Shown here: positions 63,606-64,000 of the stretch, in pieces
Position numbering within the stretch: position 1 is the stretch's first letter
Layout of the letters: each line of letters begins with the position of its first letter
Origin: Paludibacteraceae bacterium
Lineage (GTDB): Bacteria > Bacteroidota > Bacteroidia > Bacteroidales > Paludibacteraceae
NCBI GenBank assembly: GCA_017480285.1
Contig: JAFVAX010000022.1
Location: 56,654-120,653, forward strand
Length of the DNA stretch: 64,000 bases
Direction of reading: 5' to 3'
Notes under the pieces: generated by a model
Told to the model about the DNA's origin: nothing
Seen by the model: the letters and a program-made list of their open reading frames with translations, nothing else
Databases searched by the model: none
Made by a program: the position numbers and the translations under genes

Positions 63606-63637
63606 TTTGTACAAAACGAAAAAAATATGTAACTTTG
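63606..63637 (+). promoter_or_regulatory. Promoter for lolD
   Basis: TTTG (63606-63609), 20 bases, TAACTTTG (63630-63637), then CG. ATG is 32 bases downstream. Confidence 0.75.
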
Positions 63638-63669
63638 CGTTTGTAAATTTGTAATTCTCAAATATAGCG

Positions 63670-64000
63670 ATGATAAAAGCGGAAAACATACAAAAAAGTT
63701 TTGGTCAGTTGCAGGTATTGAAGGGCATTGACCTTAAGATTGAAGTCGGCGAGATGGTGGCTATCGTAGGCAAAAGCGGTGCAGGAAAGACTACTCTTTT
63801 GCAGATTTTAGGCACATTGGACAAACCTACGGCAGGTAGTGTCAGATATGGCGATACAGATGTGTTTTCGCTTACAAACAACGAGTTAGCCGATTTCAGG
63901 AATAAAAAGATTGGTTTCGTCTTTCAGTTTCACCAACTCTTGCCTGAGTTTACAGCGGTTGAGAATGTTATGTTGCCTGCTCTTATTGCAGGTCAAAGCA
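63670..64000 (+). CDS. lolD: LolD-like ABC transporter ATP-binding protein (partial)
   Basis: The first 110 codons read [20 protein letters not shown], then Walker [10 protein letters not shown] and [20 protein letters not shown], matching LolD, the ATPase that powers lipoprotein release by LolC/E. It continues past the end of the window. A LolE-like permease is at 18122. Confidence 0.9.
   Translation, partial: MIKAENIQKSFGQLQVLKGIDLKIEVGEMVAIVGKSGAGKTTLLQILGTLDKPTAGSVRYGDTDVFSLTNNELADFRNKKIGFVFQFHQLLPEFTAVENVMLPALIAGQS

Noticed and set aside
1-64000. tRNA, rRNA, transposase and phage genes
   Set aside because: None was seen on either strand in reading the sequence, though a dedicated tRNA search was not possible.

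Overview
The window is chromosomal DNA from a member of the phylum Bacteroidota, most likely order Bacteroidales. Four things point there. Protein families typical of that phylum are present: secreted M6 proteases ending in type IX secretion tails, a DUF5686 protein, a Porin_10-like outer-membrane protein and a FeoA-FeoB fusion. Promoters follow TTTG, about 20 bases, then TAnnTTTG. Shine-Dalgarno sequences are largely absent. Composition is AT-rich and coding density is high. No rRNA, tRNA, CRISPR array, insertion sequence or phage gene was seen.

Layout. 1-2877: the end of an upstream gene, a six-copy palindromic 30-bp repeat, then SPOR protein, folE and a ComM/YifB ATPase as one overlapping unit. 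2984-8437 (minus): NlpC/P60 peptidase, M13 peptidase, glycogen phosphorylase. 8540-12461: Sua5-type tRNA modification enzyme, sugar phosphotransferase, ClC channel, xseB. 12531-15925: GH73-like glucosaminidase, DciA-like protein, mutS2. 16047-23246: SDR oxidoreductase, lipoprotein, rpmH, rbfA, FtsX/LolE-like permease, lipoprotein, xerD, DUF5686 protein. 23247-27756 (minus): an unrecognised 616-residue protein, then FeoAB with its small Cys-rich partner. 27922-31767: two CapK/PaaK-type adenylating enzymes and a carboxyethyl-ornithine-synthase-like dehydrogenase. 31847-35372: three HipA/HipB-type modules in a row. 35408-37061 (minus): lptB and xth. 37058-48146 (minus): mlaE, mlaF, then four M6 proteases and one stand-alone M6 propeptide-like protein. 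48350-54116: potABC and mutS. 54099-61263 (minus): nth with a newly noted 54-residue gene upstream, hslR, a ClpC-like ATPase, a porin, a U32 protein. 61350-64000: tsaE, a DUF3316-like protein, an S41 peptidase and the start of lolD.

Most genes are housekeeping or envelope functions. The accessory part is 27.9-48 kb. Its most interesting segment is the Hip region. A HipS-HipT-HipB cassette (order differs from the E. coli hipB-hipS-hipT locus) is flanked by a direct repeat copied from the 3' end of lptB, which suggests insertion there. Its promoter is bracketed by two palindromic operators. The same promoter and operator layout, with the same 61-bp operator spacing, sits upstream of an orphan hipB about 1.9 kb away, which looks like the remains of a sister cassette. 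The M6 protease array is a second accessory system, with near-identical DNA blocks around the active site.

The intergenic DNA is also unusual. Short tandem repeats of 7 or 8 bp (AATTGTR, ATTAACT, GAATCTTT families) abut start codons of several genes and appear to supply the GTG start of mutS2 and perhaps the TTG start of the LolE-like permease. A separate palindromic repeat family occurs at three loci with compensatory stem changes.
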